Assembly: GCA_951394405.1 (NCBI GenBank)
Contig: OX596342.1
Span: 1,364,001-1,428,000 of the forward strand
DNA length: 64,000 bases
Origin: Coprinellus micaceus
Lineage: Eukaryota; Basidiomycota; Agaricomycetes; Agaricales; Psathyrellaceae
Direction: 5' to 3'
This document shows positions 60,086-64,000 of this stretch, piece by piece. Made by a program: the position numbers and the translations under genes. Numbering within the stretch: position 1 is the first letter of the stretch; each line of letters begins with the position of its first letter. The notes under the pieces were generated by a model. The model had not been told where the DNA came from. It saw only the letters and a program-made list of their open reading frames with translations, and searched no databases.

Positions 60086-61089
60086 AATACAAAGATGCCT
60101 TCGCCCTCTTCGACAAGCACGGGACTGGCGCCGTCCCCTGCGAGACGCTCGGCGACCTCCTCCGTGCCCTGGGCCAGAATCCCACCCAAGCGGAGGTCGC
60201 AGAGATTGTGAGCTCGGCGCCCAGGGATGGTAAGTTATCCTTGATTTCTTCTTTGAGCTCGTTGATTCCTTCTTCCTTCGCTTCGATTGCGTTCCCTGCT
60301 AAGTGAGGTCGAGGGAGAGAGGACAGGGAAACGACGCGTGAAGGGCCGAAGCTGACAATTGACATAGTGGACTACAAGACTTTCTTGACGATTCTCAACC
60401 GCCCGGACGGGTTCAAGCCTGCCGGTACACCTGGTGCGGACTCTTTCCTCTCTTTACCTCGAACACGGTGCTTACGGTTGCGTTTTGGTCTTTCCTTACG
60501 TTCCCCCTGCGACTTCGCGATCTTGTACCTCAAACATCCGTCATCAGCGACCGACCCTCCCTTCCTTCCTTGGACTTTCTCTGACCGCACGATTAAACGG
60601 CCGCAATCCATAAATCGACCTGCCTGGATTGACTCGATGGAACGCCGGCGTTGCATGCGACCTCAACCCGCTCTCTCCCGCCCGTTCTCAATTGACTTGG
60701 CCCGCCTATTCAAACGAAATCAAACCACCATCCCCACCCGCTCGCTCGCCAACAGAGGAGTTCATCCGTGGATTCCAGGTGTTCGACAAGGAAGGAAACG
60801 GGTTCATCGGTGCTGGAGAGGTAGGCGTTTTGCTTTCTTTCTTTTCTCGTCCCCATTCTTCCCTGCCTTCACTTCCCTCCGCGGATTCCCTCCTTCCCTC
60901 CTCATCCTATTCTACGAGATCAGAGAACCCTCGCTAACGAATGAATTCCCATAGCTTCGCTACGTCCTCACCCAGCTCGGTGAGAAGATGAGCGACGAAG
61001 AAGTCGACGAGCTCTTGAAGGGCGTCTCTATCGGCGCGGATGGCAACGTAAACTATGAGTCGTTCGTTAGGACGATTCTGAGCCAGTAG
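60086..61089 (+). CDS. cdc4: Essential myosin light chain, Cdc4-type EF-hand protein, copy 3
   Basis: Exons 60086-60229, 60368-60433, 60756-60820 and 60955-61089, in the same phases as copy 1. The protein is nearly the same as copy 1: YKDAFALFDKHGTGAVPCETLGD, then identical central and C-terminal blocks ending TILSQ. The first donor is GTAAGT, where copy 1 has GTGAGT. As in copy 1, the initial few codons are not found. It looks functional otherwise. The stop is 353 bp before the NLR3 ATG. Confidence 0.85.
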
Positions 61090-61441
61090 GGGGTGTACTG
61101 TTTCGCGAGGATGTGACCAAAGGTGATGTGGAGTCGGGATCGAATATAATATGGATATCTCTGTCACTTGGCTGTTCTCGTGCGGGAAATCTGGCTGTGC
61201 GGAGTGTGGGCATCGAGAAAGGCGCCCCGAATACTAATGGCTACTCAAATGCAAGGAGTAGAGTCAAATTTCGAGAGGAACTACGGTATCAGCTCTCTCA
61301 AGCATGAGGACCCCAGCGGAGGAAGTGCGGCGTTTCGCAGTCCAACCGTCAAAGGTAATCTCTTCACACCCTCATCTGTCACTTCTTGGGTTGGGCGCCC
61401 TCGGGTTCACCTTTTGCTCCTCGTACTGCCTGATATCCCCC

Positions 61442-64000
61442 ATGGCCGATCCTCCTCAGAAAGACTCGTCGTCCGCCCCCAGAAAGCGCTGGTCGAAGCG
61501 CCCGAAAGAGTGGCTCCATCGCTCGAAAGATTGGATGAAAGACACCTTCAAGATCGGGTCCTCCAGCGCGCCGACCACGCGTCCTCAATCACGAATCGAG
61601 TTTGCGGCCTCCACAGCCAACGTCGTCCTGGGACAGTCTCCGTCAAACCAACAAGGTGTGATTCTACCAACCCTCAGCGACAGAGCCGGACTGATCTTGG
61701 GATTTAGGTCACCTCTCTCTTGCATCACCTGCTCCCTTGAGGCCAGCCCGATCCTTCCAGGATCCAGCGTCCTACGGTTCGTCTTCTCGATGCGAAACTC
61801 CGTAGATATCCCTGACATTTATCGAGCAGACACGGCCAGTGTATCAAATGCTCAAACCATCCTCGCACCTGCGCTTGCCCAGGCCTCCCATGGTAAGCGC
61901 CCAGTTCCATCCCTAGATAAAATGCTCAACCCATTTCAGACTCCTCGGCTGCTCCCATCCCCTTCGCATCTGCAGCGATTCAGAACCAAGGTACGCCGCC
62001 TGAAGCTTTCGGGCTCCTCGCCTAACTGACTGGAAACCTTTTTCAAAAAAAGTCCCAAACAACGATTCAACTTTTCGAAGCGCCCTCACGCCATCCGCCG
62101 CGTCTCCCCCGCTTGGTTCGGATGGGGTCAGCTCACGCCCTGCCAACGAACCTTCTCCAGCACCATCTGGTGTGAAGAACGTCCTCAAGCGCTCATGGGA
62201 CTTTACACGGACCCTCCTCAAGCATTTACCGGAACTTGTCGACGGAAACCCAGTGAAGGTGGCATTGGTTCTAGCGAAGGTCGTTTCCGAAATCGATAGT
62301 GTGCGTCCCAACCGCTTTTTGCCTGTTTCTCACTGACTCTCTTCAAATCTGCAGACTGTACGAGATAACATGGACAAAACGGAGCAGCACATCGCGTTGG
62401 TAGTAGCCCAGTTGAAGATTCTAGGGGACGACCGGGTTACGAGGTGGGGGTCGGATGGCCCGGAGATGCCTTGGCTAGAGGGATTCAAAAGGTGCGATCA
62501 GTAAACTCGGTTTGAAAGCGGGAGGTGGTGGTGAACAAGTCTTTATGAACAGAACCCTCAGCGACGAGCTCGGAAAGCTGTGTCAATTGAAAAAGGAGGG
62601 GATACTCGAGAAAATAGCGAGCCATGAAGACGAGAGATCTCAGATCTCCGCCATCTTCGAGCGTATCAATCAAGCCAGAATTCAGTTCGAGGTATGTACC
62701 GACTTATCTTAGCCGCTGCGTTGAGTAACAATTCTCATTCTCAGCTCTCGACCAACCTCAGAGTGTATAAAGCTGTGGCCCGGATTGAGCAGGCTATCAT
62801 GGTGAGTCGCATTACATCCAGCCTATATTATGTCACTCACCCGTGTGAAGCGGACGCTCCCGGACAAACTCCAACCATCGCACATGGCCGACCACCGATA
62901 TCATATTGGAGGGAAGGTGCGGGAGACGTTACGACGTGAGGCTTGCACGCCCGGAACTCGGATTCGCACTCTACGGAGCATCGTCGATTGGGCCAAGTTG
63001 GCTGGTAGTGAGGATATCTTCTGGTTGTTTGGTCCAGCAGGCGCAGGCAAGACGACTATTGCGTACACTATCGCTCGCTTCTTCGAGGCTGCTGGAGAAG
63101 CTGACGGCACGGTCACCCTCGGTGGAAACTTTCTCTGCTCGCGTCAATTTGAAGAAACAAGGTCTGAAGCACGGATCATCCGGACTCTCGCTTACCAGCT
63201 GGCGCGCAAGTGCGACGGCTTTGCCAACGCCCTGAATCAGTTGAAGAACTTTGATTCCATCCATCAGGACGTAGGTACTCAGATGCGCGATTTCCTCGTG
63301 ACTCCATGGCAGCAGCACCTATCGACGAGCGACCGGCTGTCATCCGATGCACAGCAGTACCTCTTTCTCGTCGATGCTGTTGACGAATTGGAAGATGACG
63401 GCGGCCCAGCCTTCCTGTGTGACCTCATCGAGGCAGTCAACGCCAACCACTTGCACGGCATCAAGTTTTTCATTACGAGCCGCCCCCACCCAAAAATTGT
63501 CGACCTGGTCGAATTGTCTGAGCGAAAACAGCTCGTTCGGCTCCAGGACGTCGAGGAGGAGGAAGTCAAGCGGGATGTTGAAACGTACTTGGAGGCAAGC
63601 TTGCCCAACTTCAAAGGCTTGCCTGAGATGGGGCATATTAAGGACTATGCGGGAAGTCTCTTCATCTGCGCTGCAACCATTGTGAGGGCTCTCACTCTGG
63701 GAAGCCTGCAGATCGAGGATCAGAAGAGGATTCTCCATAAGTTCGTTTCGGCAAAGCTCAAGAATACAACCAACTTTCTCGATGATCTATATGGAGGAAT
63801 ACTCTCGGAGGCCTTCGGTCCATTTGAAAGGGATGAGGACCTCCTTGCTGACAAGCTCGCCATCCTGCATGCACTTTTGTGTACTATGGAGCGCACTTCG
63901 ACTTCCGTTGTTGCTCAGCTGCTGGCTCCCGGTCCTAGCCCTCTCTCCCCGAATGCCGCAGACGATGTTCTGACACGCCTCTATGCCGTCCTTTATCTTG
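61442..64000 (+). CDS. NLR3: NACHT-WD40 protein, 5' part (truncated by window)
   Basis: Exons 61442-61655, 61708-61776, 61830-61892, 61940-61990, 62053-62300, 62355-62491, 62550-62691, 62745-62801 and 62851 to beyond 64000. All splice sites and phases match NLR2 (offset 21,590-21,591). Walker A is GPAGAGKT (about 63035-63058) and Walker B is LVDAVDEL (about 63368-63391). Exon 1 encodes MADPPQKDSSSAP..., like NLR1 and unlike NLR2, while everything from exon 2 to about 63660 is almost identical to NLR2. No inactivating change is visible; the WD40 part lies outside the window. Confidence 0.9.

Larger units (their letters stand above)
59292..64000. repeat. Segmental repeat unit 3 (truncated by window end)
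   Basis: Third head-to-tail unit: remnant gene, cdc4 copy 3 and the 5' two-thirds of NLR3. It continues beyond the window. Confidence 0.85.

Overview
This window is from a filamentous fungus, most likely an Agaricomycete (Basidiomycota). Genes are split by GT-AG introns of about 48-60 nt. The gene families fit that group: a DUF6589 protein, NACHT-WD40 (NWD-type) NLRs, a UBA-UAS-UBX protein and a Cdc4-like essential myosin light chain. No RNA gene or CRISPR array was found.

Region 1 (1-8.2 kb) is accessory and partly decayed. It holds the 3' end of a gene with an HRDC-like segment, a convergent DUF6589 gene carrying an in-frame TAG, a lysine-rich repeat gene with two in-frame TGAs (both possibly intronic) and an RGG-rich gene with another in-frame TGA. 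Region 2 (8.2-12.9 kb) has no genes but is dense in inverted-repeat elements: a 502-bp MITE-like element with GATAAG motifs, a smaller TIR element, a 76-bp near-perfect palindrome, a CTGCCAGCTCAT minisatellite and a ~750-bp TIR element related to the one inserted in the second NLR. Region 3 (12.9-17.4 kb) is ordinary housekeeping: a UBX-domain gene (608 aa) and a convergent proteasome-assembly-chaperone-like gene (309 aa).

Region 4 (17.6-64 kb) is the main feature, a head-to-tail segmental amplification. A ~20-21.5-kb unit starts at about 17629, 37792 and 59292, the third copy running off the window. Each unit opens with a remnant of an unidentified gene, then a Cdc4-type myosin light-chain gene, then about 320-355 bp later on the same strand a large NACHT-WD40 NLR. 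Behind each NLR are ~12-13 kb of decayed sequence, including an inverted remnant of the proteasome-chaperone gene. NLR1 looks intact (10 exons, 1,629 aa, 14 good WD40 units plus one degenerate unit). NLR2 is interrupted inside WD unit 4 by a 687-bp hAT-like MITE with a target-site duplication. NLR3 is cut by the window edge and is a mosaic: its 5' end resembles NLR1 while most of the rest is almost identical to NLR2. Tracts of near identity that include introns, next to diverged flanks, point to gene conversion or unequal crossing-over.

Functionally, the amplified module pairs a putative immune receptor or heterokaryon-incompatibility-type STAND ATPase with a cytokinesis EF-hand protein. The pairing is seen in the sequence; a functional link (guard, decoy or partner) is inference only.
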